From Clostridia bacterium (GTDB lineage Bacteria; Bacillota; Clostridia; Christensenellales; CAG-138), in NCBI GenBank assembly GCA_017523925.1, contig JAFWVQ010000037.1:1-64000 (forward strand): a stretch of 64,000 nucleotides of DNA, written 5' to 3'. Of the stretch, positions 8,126 to 16,629 are shown piece by piece. Made by a program: the position numbers and the translations under genes. The notes beneath the pieces are model-generated. The model was not told the origin of the DNA, did not search any database, and saw nothing but the letters and a program-made list of their open reading frames with translations. Every line of letters begins with the position of its first letter. Position 1 is the first letter of the stretch.

Positions 8126-9091
8126 ATGGAATACCGCAGAAGGAACCGCCGCCGCGCGCGGGGATACGGCCGCTACCGTTCCGCATCGTACTCGAGGCAG
8201 CGCGAGAGCGGAGGAAGCGCTTTCAACGTTCTGCTGCTGACGCTGATGGCGGCAGCGCTCGTTTACGTTTTGGCAGCCACGCCTGTCGGCGCCTACCTGT
8301 CGCAAAAGCTTATAAGCAGAGCGCCGCTCCCGCACTCCACGCAGGAGCCCTCAGGCGGGGGCGCGGAGCCGCCGAGCTCCGCGAATGCAGCTTTAAGCCC
8401 TGACGGTACCGTCGATCCGACCGCCGCCGAAACACCCGCTTCGAACAAGAGGGAGTTCAGTATTCCTCCGCTCGAGCTCTACGCGCTGCAGCTCGGCATG
8501 TTTGATTCCGCTTCGAACGCGCAGGGGCTTATCTCCTCGCTGCGTTCGCTCGGCGCCGCTGGCTACTCGCTTGCGACCGATTCGGGCGTGCGCATCCTCG
8601 CCTCCTGCTATTCCACCGAGGCAGCAGCAAACAGCGTTTGCACGAGGCTCATCGAGCAGGGTTATGACGCGGTGGTCTGCCCCATCCGCTGCGACGGAGC
8701 TATGATCACCGTGAGCGGCACCGAAGCACAGCTCCAAGCGATCGGCAGCAGCATCGAGCTTGTGTCGAGCCTTATCGCAAAGCTGAACGACGAGTGCATC
8801 CGCTTCGATGCGGAGGAGCGGAGCTGCGAATACGGGCTTGCAATAGCGGGCGAGATGCTCGAGCAGGTGCGCACCGCCCGCGCCGCGCTCGATGGCATAG
8901 TGGACCCGAGCGGCGCGATCGATCAGCTTGAGGAGCATTTCATCGAGCTGACCGGCTGCTTCACGCGCTTCACCTCGGCTCCGAGCGAGAACAGGGTCGA
9001 GCTGAGCGGGCGGCTCAAGCATCTTCAGCTCGAGGTCATCGACCGCTGCCGCGCGCTCTTGGGCAAGCTGCAGGCGCATGCCGGAGCTTGA
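8126..9091 (+). CDS. SPOR-domain membrane protein, 321 aa
   Basis: An arginine-rich cytosolic N-terminus (RRRNRRRARGYGRYR) is followed by one membrane segment (about residues 34-55), a serine/proline/glycine-rich linker, and a SPOR-like domain with YALQLGMFDSASNAQGLISS. SPOR domains bind denuded peptidoglycan at division sites or spore septa. ATG 8126 follows a GGAGG site; an upstream extension lacks one. The C-terminal helical region of ~100 residues is unassigned. The gene stands alone and converges with the Spo0A-C gene four bases away. Confidence 0.75.
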   Translation: MEYRRRNRRRARGYGRYRSASYSRQRESGGSAFNVLLLTLMAAALVYVLAATPVGAYLSQKLISRAPLPHSTQEPSGGGAEPPSSANAALSPDGTVDPTAAETPASNKREFSIPPLELYALQLGMFDSASNAQGLISSLRSLGAAGYSLATDSGVRILASCYSTEAAANSVCTRLIEQGYDAVVCPIRCDGAMITVSGTEAQLQAIGSSIELVSSLIAKLNDECIRFDAEERSCEYGLAIAGEMLEQVRTARAALDGIVDPSGAIDQLEEHFIELTGCFTRFTSAPSENRVELSGRLKHLQLEVIDRCRALLGKLQAHAGA

Positions 9092-9095
9092 GCGC

Positions 9096-9461
9096 TCACA
9101 AGCTTGCCGAATACGCCCGAATGTTCTGCTGCCGATCGTTCAATTCGAGCGCGACCCTGCACATGAATTCCGCGAGCGAAGGCGGGCAGCTCTTCGTGCA
9201 TGATGAGAAGAAGCCGCGCAGCATATTGTTGCTCGGAACGTGCCAAGCACACTGGATCGAATAGTGCATGCAGCGCTTTGCGCAATTCTCCGAAACACCG
9301 TATTCCCTGCCCAGCGCCTCGAAGATATCCGTTTTACCGGAATAATAGCCCATCGGATCGCTCGATATCATGCCGATCGCATACACGAGGTAGCCGAAGC
9401 CGCTGTGCTGCGGAAAAAAGCCGAGCTCCAGTAAGAATCTTGCGGGTACGTTGACAAACAT
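9096..9461 (-). CDS. Orphan Spo0A C-terminal domain protein, 121 aa
   Basis: The whole protein matches the DNA-binding effector domain of Spo0A: a helix ending LGFFPQHSGFGYLVYAIGMI, the middle DIFEALGREYGVSENCAKRCMHYSIQCAW (recognition helix region; compare Spo0A RVERAIRHAIEVAW), and CPPSLAEFMCRVALEL. There is no receiver domain, so phosphorelay control is absent. It could compete for or extend Spo0A boxes. ATG 9461 lies eight bases after GGAGG; an upstream TTG is rejected. The two CXXXC-like cysteine pairs are not typical. Confidence 0.75.
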   Translation of the reverse strand: MFVNVPARFLLELGFFPQHSGFGYLVYAIGMISSDPMGYYSGKTDIFEALGREYGVSENCAKRCMHYSIQCAWHVPSNNMLRGFFSSCTKSCPPSLAEFMCRVALELNDRQQNIRAYSASL

Positions 9462-9498
9462 TGACAAAACCTCCTTGATTTTTTAGCGGGTGGACTAC

Positions 9499-9526
9499 AT
9501 TATAAATGTGTAAATTTTCAGTGCAA
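9499..9526 (-). promoter_or_regulatory. Promoter of the Spo0A-C gene
   Basis: On the minus strand TTGCAC (9526-9521) and TATAAT (9504-9499) are 16 bases apart, about 40 bases upstream of the start codon. Confidence 0.55.
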
Positions 9527-9585
9527 AGTTTCACCACGAAATATATTTTTCGCGTTTTATTGACAAATTTAACCGACAGCAAATA

Positions 9586-9619
9586 GAGCGGCGCGTAATA
9601 ATGCTGCCGCTCCTTTTTT
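9586..9619. terminator. Terminator hairpin between two minus-strand genes
   Basis: GAGCGGC (9586-9592) pairs with GCCGCTC (9606-9612). On the plus strand six T follow; on the minus strand the tail is TATTTGC. It most usefully ends the spoVT transcript, although its best T-run faces the other way. Confidence 0.5.
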
Positions 9620-9709
9620 GCATATGCCTTTTCGCGAGCATGAACGCCGCAGGGCCAAGGTCATTGCCGCAAAAAGCCGTTTTTCATTTGTTTGCCGACG
9701 CGCCCTGCG

Positions 9710-10285
9710 TCAATTTTCCATCTGCCTGCCGAGGAAGCAGGCCGCCGTTTCGGCCACCTTGATATCCGCCGGGGAAAACTGCTCATCCTTCTGCCTCGAC
9801 AGCAGCATCACGGCGCCTACGACGTCCCCGCCGCCGATGATCGGCCGAATGAACTGCGCGGTGTAGAGCTGCGCATCGTCGCCGCTCGATATCGGGATCA
9901 TGCGCTCGTTCCTTGCCGAAAAGCGCGTAAGCCCCTTTCTCAGCGCGATCGTTTGCTCAAGCTCGTCGCTTATCGGTCTGCCGGGAGCGAGCGCCGCGCC
10001 CGGGGCAAGCTCCTTGCGAGTCGGACCTGCCGACGCGACGATGGCGTCCTTATCGCAGATAACGCAGATATGCCCCACCGACTGATGGAGGGACTCCGCA
10101 AACTCCTTCGCAAAATCCCCGAGTTCGCCCACGACGGAGTATTTTTTGAGTATCACTCCGCCCTCCCTGTCGGTATAGATCTCGAGCGCGTCGCCCTCGC
10201 GTATCCTGAGCGTGCGCCTGATCTCCTTGGGTATCACGACCCTTCCGAGCTCATCTATCCTTCTGACTATTCCTGTTGCTTTCAT
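9710..10285 (-). CDS. spoVT: Stage V sporulation protein T, 191 aa
   Basis: SpoVT is a forespore transcription regulator. Residues 1-50 form an AbrB-type swapped-hairpin DNA-binding domain (MKATGIVRRIDELGRVVIPK). The rest is a GAF-like sensor domain (residues ~55-191; FAKEFAESLHQSVGHICVIC). ATG 10285 is preferred over an in-frame TTG twelve bases upstream because GGAGGCAAAA lies directly before it. Length is close to the B. subtilis protein. A sigma-G-like promoter stands upstream, matching its known forespore expression. Confidence 0.93.
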   Translation of the reverse strand: MKATGIVRRIDELGRVVIPKEIRRTLRIREGDALEIYTDREGGVILKKYSVVGELGDFAKEFAESLHQSVGHICVICDKDAIVASAGPTRKELAPGAALAPGRPISDELEQTIALRKGLTRFSARNERMIPISSGDDAQLYTAQFIRPIIGGGDVVGAVMLLSRQKDEQFSPADIKVAETAACFLGRQMEN

Positions 10286-10320
10286 TTTTGCCTCCAAAAG
10301 CCTTGGTTGGTTTCGGGAAT

Positions 10321-10349
10321 TAGTATTCGCTTTTATGCGAATGCTATGC
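10321..10349 (-). promoter_or_regulatory. Candidate sigma-G promoter of spoVT
   Basis: On the minus strand GCATA (10349-10345), a 17-base spacer and AATACTA (10327-10321) resemble the forespore sigma-G pattern (GNATR and CATNHTA). They lie 36 bases before the spoVT start. The match is by eye only. Confidence 0.45.
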
Positions 10350-10448
10350 GCGAAGCTTGAAAACGAGGCTGTGGGTGCGCTCGTTTTCGCCGCCTGCGCA
10401 TTTCAAGCCTTCACAATTATAAACTTTTTGTGACAATCCCGATTTATA

Positions 10449-10477
10449 TTGAAAAACTCGCTTTGCTGTGGTAAAAT
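10449..10477 (+). promoter_or_regulatory. Promoter for ahcY
   Basis: TTGAAA (10449-10454), a 17-base spacer and TAAAAT (10472-10477) sit about 55 bases before the ahcY start. Confidence 0.65.
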
Positions 10478-10530
10478 CCTTTGCATAACAATAATAACAT
10501 GGCGATGCTGCCATGATTTCGGAGGCCGGT

Positions 10531-11769
10531 TTGAACACTATTCGAGATATCACGCTTGCTCCCCTCGGCGAAAAGCGCATCGAGTGGGTCAAGGATTTCA
10601 TGCCCGTTTTAAGCGAGCTTCGTGAGCGCTTCATCAAAGAGCAGCCCTTCAAGGGGCTTCGCATATCGGTTTGCGTTCATTTTGAGGCCAAAACAGCGTA
10701 TCTCGGCCTCGTTCTGCGCGACGGCGGCGCGGAGGTATCCATCACCGGCAGCAATCCCCTTTCCACCAAGGACGATATCTGCGCGGCGCTTGCCAAGATG
10801 GGAATGGACGTGCATGCCTTCTACGGCGCGAGCGACGAGGAGTATTACGAGCATATCAGACGCACGCTCGAATTCAAGCCCCATATCATCATCGACGACG
10901 GCGGCGAATTCGTTTCCATGCTCATCGAGCAGCACCCCGAATACGCCGAAAACCTTATCGGCGGCTGTGAGGAGACCACCACGGGCATCCACCGCCTGCG
11001 TGCGCGTGCGCTCGAGGGCTCCCTCCCCTTCCCCATGCTCGCCGTGAACGATGCAAACAGCAAGCATCTGTTCGACAACCGCCACGGCACCGGCCAGAGC
11101 GTTTGGGACGGCATCATGTATTCAACGAACAACATGGTCGCCGGGCGCACCGTGGTCATCGCGGGCTACGGCTTCTGCTCGAGCGGCATAGCCAACCGCG
11201 CAAAGGGGCTTGGCGCAAACGTGATCGTGACCGAAGTGAACCCGTTCCGCGCGCTTGAGGCCGCGATGGACGGCTTCCGCGTTATGAAGATGGACGATGC
11301 GGCTCCGCTCGGCGATATCTTCATCACCGCGACCGGCTGCCGCGACGTTATCCGCGGAAGGCATTTTGAGGTCATGAAGAACAACGCCATGCTCGCCAAC
11401 GCCGGGCATTTCGACGTTGAGGTAAACAAGCTCGAGCTCGAGGCGCTTGCAGTGGAGGTTTTCGAGCGCAAGCCCTTCATAACGGGCTACCGCATGAAGG
11501 ACGGCCGCGTGCTAAACCTGCTTGCGGACGGCAGGCTGGTGAACATCGTTGCCGGCAACGGGCATCCCGCCGAGATAATGGACCTGAGCTTCGCGCTTCA
11601 GGCGCTCTCGGCCCGCCATCTCGCGCTGCACGGCAGGGAAATGGCGCCCGGGCTTTACAACGTGCCCGAGGAGATAGACAACGAGGTGATCATGCTCAAG
11701 CTTCGCGCGATGGGGCTCGGGCTTGATGAGCTTACGGACGAACAGAAGGACTATTTACAGGGAAAGTGA
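10531..11769 (+). CDS. ahcY: Adenosylhomocysteinase-type enzyme, 412 aa
   Basis: The protein matches S-adenosylhomocysteine hydrolase, which splits SAH into adenosine and homocysteine with bound NAD. Visible: the substrate region DDGGEFVSML and EETTTGIHRL, VNDANSKHLFDNRHGTGQS, the NAD Rossmann motif VVIAGYGFCSSGIA, the ATGCRDVI loop, GHFDVEV and NLLADGRLVN. It is the short form (~415 aa) found in many anaerobes. A TTG at 10531 is preferred because GGAGG lies five bases upstream; ATG 10513 has no site. An SAH/MTA deaminase-type gene lies 2 kb downstream. Confidence 0.9.
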   Translation: MNTIRDITLAPLGEKRIEWVKDFMPVLSELRERFIKEQPFKGLRISVCVHFEAKTAYLGLVLRDGGAEVSITGSNPLSTKDDICAALAKMGMDVHAFYGASDEEYYEHIRRTLEFKPHIIIDDGGEFVSMLIEQHPEYAENLIGGCEETTTGIHRLRARALEGSLPFPMLAVNDANSKHLFDNRHGTGQSVWDGIMYSTNNMVAGRTVVIAGYGFCSSGIANRAKGLGANVIVTEVNPFRALEAAMDGFRVMKMDDAAPLGDIFITATGCRDVIRGRHFEVMKNNAMLANAGHFDVEVNKLELEALAVEVFERKPFITGYRMKDGRVLNLLADGRLVNIVAGNGHPAEIMDLSFALQALSARHLALHGREMAPGLYNVPEEIDNEVIMLKLRAMGLGLDELTDEQKDYLQGK

Positions 11770-12899
11770 AAAAAACGCTCCTGAAAACAGCGGCTTATCT
11801 GCTCATATTCGCGCTTCTTGCTGCGCTTCCCGCCGGCCTTGCCAATGCCGAAGCGGCGGCTCGTATCAGCGTGCTTAAAAAGGGCGACTCCGGCGCGGAG
11901 GTTGCCGAGCTTCAGCGCGATCTGCGCGCGCTTTCCCTGCTTGATTTCAAGGGCGAGCCGAGCGGCGAATTCGACGATGAAGTAGAGCTTGCGGTGATGG
12001 AGCTTCAGCGCATTCTCTGCGTTGAGGTGGACGGCATCTGCGGCGCGAACACCCGCGGCGCTTTTCTTGAAGCCGTTGAAAGCGGGAAGCTTTCCCCGTT
12101 CTACGTGGAAAAGCTGCCGCTCTACGGCCGCACGATCGGCATCGACGCGGGGCATCAGGCCGAGGCGGATCTCACGCCCGAGCCCATCGCTCCGGGCAGC
12201 TCCCTCAAGCGCTTCTCCATGACCGACGGCTGTGTCGGCATCCGCACGAACACCCGCGAATCGGTGATAAATCTCGACGTTTCGCTGATGCTTGCCGAGC
12301 ATTTGAAGGAGCTTGGCGCGGAGGTCGTGATCAGCCGCGAGCGCGAGGAGGTTTCCATCTCCAACGCAGAGCGCGCGCTTCTTATGAACCGCAGCGGCGT
12401 GGATTTCTGGATCCGCATACACTGCGACAGCAGCTCCGATCCCGTCGTACACGGCGCGAGGATACTGCTGCCGAACAGCATACTCAATTTCAACATCGCT
12501 TCGCGCAGCGCCCTTCTCGGCAAATGCGTGATAAAAAACTATTGCATCGCCGCCGAGACCGACGCGCTGCTCACAAGGTCGCTGACCGGCGAGACCGGCT
12601 TCAACTGGTCCAAGGTGCCGGTGGCCGCGCTCGAGCTCGGCTATCTTTCCAATGCGGCAAGCGATATCGCGCTCTCCTCCCCCGCCTATCGCCGCAGGTG
12701 CGCGCAGGGCATCCTGCTCGGCATCGCGGAATACTATCTTGAGACAGGCGAGATGGAGCACGAGACCTTCGCCGAGCTCGCCTGCGGACTCGGCTTTGAA
12801 GAGATCGCTTTTTCCGTCACACAGGACCATGTGCTCAGCCACGTCGATCACGACAGGGCGCTTTTGAAGCATGAGCCCGCGCTGAGCTTTGCAAAATGA
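11766..12899 (+). CDS. N-acetylmuramoyl-L-alanine amidase, 377 aa
   Basis: This is an exported peptidoglycan hydrolase. A signal-like helix (residues 1-30) is followed by a peptidoglycan-binding type 1 domain (LKKGDSGAEVAELQRDL) and an Amidase_3 catalytic domain with IGIDAGHQAEADL, a RESVINLDVS glutamate, FWIRIHCDSS and ALELGYLSN. These supply the zinc histidines and glutamates of the AmiC/CwlB family. The GTG start overlaps the ahcY stop (GTGA), implying coupled translation although the roles are unrelated. A small stem and T-run follow near 12942. Confidence 0.87.
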   Translation: MKKTLLKTAAYLLIFALLAALPAGLANAEAAARISVLKKGDSGAEVAELQRDLRALSLLDFKGEPSGEFDDEVELAVMELQRILCVEVDGICGANTRGAFLEAVESGKLSPFYVEKLPLYGRTIGIDAGHQAEADLTPEPIAPGSSLKRFSMTDGCVGIRTNTRESVINLDVSLMLAEHLKELGAEVVISREREEVSISNAERALLMNRSGVDFWIRIHCDSSSDPVVHGARILLPNSILNFNIASRSALLGKCVIKNYCIAAETDALLTRSLTGETGFNWSKVPVAALELGYLSNAASDIALSSPAYRRRCAQGILLGIAEYYLETGEMEHETFAELACGLGFEEIAFSVTQDHVLSHVDHDRALLKHEPALSFAK

Positions 12900-13043
12900 T
12901 CCCCCATTTTCCATTTTCACAGCATTTTCATATGGTTTTGCCCGCATCGCGGCGGTTTTTGTAATATCCTTGACGATCCGCAATATGCTTTTATCGTGCG
13001 CAGGTCCCTTCTGCGCTTGAAATCTGCGCGGAGGTATTGTAAA

Positions 13044-13379
13044 ATGTATATTAGCTTCTCATGCGGAACGGACGAAGTAAGGCGTGCGGCTCATATTTGG
13101 AGGCAGCGCATCGCCGCATTTGAGGCCGCGCCGCCCGAAGAAGCCGCTATCGCGGCGCTCGAGCTTGAAGCCGCGGAGCGCCGACACATGCTCGCCCTGC
13201 GCCAAGCCCGGACGGCCTGCGCTGCAGCGCCGAGCCGGAACAAGGGCGAGGTCAAGGTCAAGGTCAAGAGTAAGGATAAAAGCAAGGGCCGAATTGCGGA
13301 TCGAGGAAGTATCCTCGAACGCGCGAAGGAACACAAACAGACGCAAAGAAACGCCACGAAAAACATAGCAAAAGAATAG
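13044..13379 (+). CDS. Small basic hypothetical protein, 111 aa
   Basis: I do not recognise it. From ATG 13044 (GGAGG nine bases upstream) it reads MYISFSCGTDEVRRAAHIW, then an alanine/glutamate-rich helix and a strongly basic tail with KVKVKSKDKSKGRI. The underlying DNA around 13250-13290 is a near-tandem AAGGTCAAGGTC run. It precedes the BofA-family gene by 18 bases and may be in the same transcript. Confidence 0.55.
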   Translation: MYISFSCGTDEVRRAAHIWRQRIAAFEAAPPEEAAIAALELEAAERRHMLALRQARTACAAAPSRNKGEVKVKVKSKDKSKGRIADRGSILERAKEHKQTQRNATKNIAKE

Positions 13380-13397
13380 CTTCAAGGAGGAAGGACT

Positions 13398-13697
13398 ATG
13401 CCGCAGTTTAACCTGCCCGATATCGGCATCCCGAAGGGGGCGCTGATAATCATCGCGATAATCGCGGTCGTGTACATAATCTTCAAGGTGTTTGATATCA
13501 GCATCAAGCTCTTTATCAAGTTCCTTATCAACGCGCTTATCGGCGCTGCGCTGCTGTTCATATGCAACTACGTTTTCACGCAGCTGCATCTGGACAATTT
13601 CACGATACCCATCAACTGGATCACTGCGATAGTTACGGGCGTTTTGGGCGTTCCCGGAGTTTTGCTCATACTTATTTACCGACTGATCGTGCGCTGA
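13398..13697 (+). CDS. bofA: BofA family membrane protein, 99 aa
   Basis: Three hydrophobic segments are visible (about residues 13-32, 40-57, 70-95), the last being ITAIVTGVLGVPGVLLILIY. The motif IPINWITAIVTGVLGVPG is the hallmark of the pro-sigma-K processing inhibitor BofA. In B. subtilis BofA holds the SpoIVFB protease inactive in the outer forespore membrane. The N-terminal helix is longer than in B. subtilis BofA. GGAGG precedes the ATG. No sigK or spoIVF genes are in the window. Confidence 0.75.
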   Translation: MPQFNLPDIGIPKGALIIIAIIAVVYIIFKVFDISIKLFIKFLINALIGAALLFICNYVFTQLHLDNFTIPINWITAIVTGVLGVPGVLLILIYRLIVR

Positions 13698-13721
13698 TGC
13701 GTACCGTTTACATACAATACC

Positions 13722-15038
13722 ATGCTTGATATCATCATAAAAAACGCAAACATCATCACCATGGACGACAGCCGCCCGCTCATACGCGGAGGCTGCATCG
13801 GCATAGACGGCGGCAGGATCGCCTTCGTTTCGGCCGGGTCCGAAGCGCCCGATGCGACCGCCGCGCGCGTGATCGACGCGGATGGAAACATCGTCCTTCC
13901 CGGACTTATCAATGCCCACGCGCATATTGCCATGTGCGTTATGCGCGGCTATGCGGACGATATGCGGCTGAACGAATGGCTGTTTGAGCGCATCTTCCCC
14001 GCCGAAGCGCGCCTCACCGAGCCTGCCGTGCTCGCAGGCGTGCGCCTCGGCATTGCGGAGATGCTCGCAAGCGGAACTACCTCGTTTTCGGATATGTATT
14101 TCTTCGAGCCAAAGGCGGCGCAGATCGTTCTTGAAACCGGCATACGCGCCAATCTCTGCAACGGTGTTTTGGCGCTCGATGAGAGCTATGACTTCGAACG
14201 CGACCGCTCGGTGACCGAGCTGTACGAGCTGCTTGACGGGCTGCACAATGCGGGAAACGGCAGGCTCAAGGCCGATGCCGCGATCCATGCCGAATACACC
14301 TCCCCGCCATGGGTTTGGAGGAGGATGCATGCGCTTGCCGAAAAGCACGGCCTGATAACGCAGCTTCATCTGAGCGAGACCAAGAAGGAGACGGACGAGT
14401 GCCTGAGCCGCCATGGCGGGCGCAGTCCCGTGCGCGCCTTCTGCGACGAGGGCGTTTTTGACACGCCCGTGCTCGCCGCGCACGGCGTTTGGCTCACGGA
14501 TGAGGACATGCTCCTGCTTGCCGAAAAGGGCGCTTCCGTGGCGCACTGCCCCGTTTCCAACCTCAAGCTTGCAAGCGGCATAGCAAGAACGCAGCGCATG
14601 CTCGAATGCGGCGTGAACGTTTGCCTCGGCACGGACGGCTGCGCTTCGAATAATTCCCACGATCTTTTCGAGGAGCTCAAGCTTGCGGCGCTGCTTGCAA
14701 AGGGCAGCTCGCTCGACCCCACTGCGGTTCCGGCCTATCGGGCGCTGCGCATGGCGACCGTGAACGGCGCAAGGGCGCAGGGGCGCGAGAACGAGGTGGG
14801 CATGCTCAAGGCGGGCTTTGAAGCGGATCTGATCATGCTCGATACGCATAGGCCGCATATGCGCCCGCTGTACGATCCCATCTCCACCGCGGTTTACTCC
14901 GCAAGGGGCGGCGACGTTGTGCTGACGATGGTGCAGGGCCGCGTGCTGTATGAAAACGGCGAGTTCACCACGCTGGACGTAGATAAGGCTATCCGCGACG
15001 CCGAGGAGCTTGCGATGCCGCTCGTGCTCGGAAAATGA
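13722..15038 (+). CDS. mtaD: 5-methylthioadenosine/SAH deaminase-type amidohydrolase, 438 aa
   Basis: This is a metal-dependent amidohydrolase of the MtaD/SsnA/TrzN group. It shows the HxH of INAHAHIAM, the histidine of QLHLSETKKETDE, AHGVWLTDEDM, AHCPVSNLKLASG, and the aspartate in CLGTDGCASNN. These enzymes deaminate SAH, MTA, adenosine or related bases. With ahcY nearby, SAH or adenosine is the likeliest substrate, but guanine deaminase-like alternatives cannot be excluded by eye. No clear ribosome binding site precedes ATG 13722. A terminator follows. Confidence 0.85.
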   Translation: MLDIIIKNANIITMDDSRPLIRGGCIGIDGGRIAFVSAGSEAPDATAARVIDADGNIVLPGLINAHAHIAMCVMRGYADDMRLNEWLFERIFPAEARLTEPAVLAGVRLGIAEMLASGTTSFSDMYFFEPKAAQIVLETGIRANLCNGVLALDESYDFERDRSVTELYELLDGLHNAGNGRLKADAAIHAEYTSPPWVWRRMHALAEKHGLITQLHLSETKKETDECLSRHGGRSPVRAFCDEGVFDTPVLAAHGVWLTDEDMLLLAEKGASVAHCPVSNLKLASGIARTQRMLECGVNVCLGTDGCASNNSHDLFEELKLAALLAKGSSLDPTAVPAYRALRMATVNGARAQGRENEVGMLKAGFEADLIMLDTHRPHMRPLYDPISTAVYSARGGDVVLTMVQGRVLYENGEFTTLDVDKAIRDAEELAMPLVLGK

Positions 15039-15148
15039 TCTATGCTTTTACTATTCCTTTAATACTTTTTGCTTCAAAACTCTTCGATCATTATCCTTTG
15101 CTTCCAAAGCGCTGTGCTTTTCGGATCCTATCGGAAGCAATACAAGAT

Positions 15149-15182
15149 CAGCCGCCTCCAAACGGAAGCGGCTGAGTTTTTT
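15149..15182 (+). terminator. Terminator after mtaD
   Basis: CAGCCGC pairs with GCGGCTG over a 12-base loop and is followed by AGTTTTTT. Confidence 0.8.
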
Positions 15183-15222
15183 GCGGTTATTTCGTTTTTA
15201 GGCCGTTCGGCACCGCCGCTGA

Positions 15223-16629
15223 TCAGAAGCGGAAATAGATGAACGGGTTGTAGCCTCCCGCAACGAGCGAAGCCGTGCAGAGAATGAGCGAAGCGGCAAC
15301 GAGCACAACGTCCATCCATTCGCCGGCGGTGTTTGCCGTAATGCTGTCGTGCAGCTTCTTCACAAGCGGCGTGGAGCCGATGCAGGCGGCGATCAGGATG
15401 GGCAAATAGTTCACAACGTACACAAGCGCGTCATGCGAGATCAGCCCCGCCTTGCCGACGGTGAACAGCGACGCGAGATACGGCCCGAGCGCGCTCATAT
15501 CGGTGAAATCGAACAGCGCCCAGCCGAGCACCACGAGCACGAGCATGTATAGGTTTGAAAGCCATTTCGGCAGCTTTTCGAGCAGCTTTCCGAGGAAGAG
15601 CTTTTCGAGGATGAGCAGCACGCCGAAGTACAGCCCCCACAGCGCAAAATTCCAGCTCGCGCCATGCCAGAGGCCGGTGAGACCCCAAACCACCATGAGG
15701 TTTATCAGGGTGCGCGCAATCCCCTTGCGGTTGCCGCCGAGCGGGATGTAGACGTATTCCCTGAACCAGGTGCCGAGGGAGATATGCCATCTGCGCCAAA
15801 ATTCGCTGATGCTCTTGGAGATATAGGGGTAATCGAAGTTTTTGAGGAATTCGAAGCCGAACATCCTGCCGAGGCCGATCGCCATATCGGAATAGCCGCC
15901 GAAATCGAAGTAGATCTGAAGGCTGAATGCGATTATGCCGACCCAGGAGCCGAGGATGCCGTTGGTCTCGGTGCCGACCTTGAGCACGTTCCACAGCGAC
16001 GCAAGCTGATTTGCGATCAGCACCTTCTTTGCAAGGCCGACGGCGAAGAGCTTGATTCCCGAAACGAAGCGGTCCATCGTTTCGCGGCGATCCACGAGCT
16101 GATCGGCAACGTCGCGGTAGCGCACGATCGGACCCGCGATAAGCTGCGGGAAGAGGGTAACGTATGCGCCGAAATAGGCTGGGTTGCGCTGCACGCCGGT
16201 CTCACGCCTGTACACGTCGATAACGTAGCTCATCGCCTGGAAGGTGTAGAACGAAATGCCGATGGGAAGCGGTATGATCGGAGTGGAGACGGACTGCATG
16301 AAGGGAAGGATGCTCTTGAGGCTGTCCACAAAAAGTCCGGTGTATTTGAACAATGCGAGCAGAAGAAGGTTTAACACGACCGATACCACCAGCACCGTCC
16401 GAGCCTTGCCCTTGTTTTGCCTGAACTTTTCTATGAGCAGACCCGCGGTGTAGTTCATCGCGATCGAGAAAACCATCAAGAGCACGAAAGTCGGCTCTCC
16501 CCATGCGTAGAAGAGCAGACTTAATACGAGCAGCACAATATTTCTGTATGCCCTGCCGGGTATCAGATAGTATGCCGCAAGCGTTATCGGCAAAAATATG
16601 AAGATGAAGAGCGGACTTGAGAAGACCAT
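15223..16629 (-). CDS. MBOAT O-acyltransferase (AlgI/DltB-like), 468 aa
   Basis: This polytopic membrane protein has about ten hydrophobic segments. The catalytic histidine is in LTGLWHGASWNFALWG, and the upstream FWRRWHISLGTWFREYVYIPLGG is typical of AlgI-type acyltransferases. Such proteins pass acetyl groups across the membrane to surface polysaccharides. Its ATG shares a base with the TGA of the DUF4358 gene (TGATG), so translation is coupled. With the SGNH gene upstream it forms a surface O-acylation set. Confidence 0.92.
   Translation of the reverse strand: MVFSSPLFIFIFLPITLAAYYLIPGRAYRNIVLLVLSLLFYAWGEPTFVLLMVFSIAMNYTAGLLIEKFRQNKGKARTVLVVSVVLNLLLLALFKYTGLFVDSLKSILPFMQSVSTPIIPLPIGISFYTFQAMSYVIDVYRRETGVQRNPAYFGAYVTLFPQLIAGPIVRYRDVADQLVDRRETMDRFVSGIKLFAVGLAKKVLIANQLASLWNVLKVGTETNGILGSWVGIIAFSLQIYFDFGGYSDMAIGLGRMFGFEFLKNFDYPYISKSISEFWRRWHISLGTWFREYVYIPLGGNRKGIARTLINLMVVWGLTGLWHGASWNFALWGLYFGVLLILEKLFLGKLLEKLPKWLSNLYMLVLVVLGWALFDFTDMSALGPYLASLFTVGKAGLISHDALVYVVNYLPILIAACIGSTPLVKKLHDSITANTAGEWMDVVLVAASLILCTASLVAGGYNPFIYFRF

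Noticed and set aside
13059..14858. A ~600-codon minus-strand frame opposite the BofA and amidohydrolase genes
   Set aside because: Antisense shadow of two genes with clear motifs; composition is R/A/H/G-rich as expected of complements.
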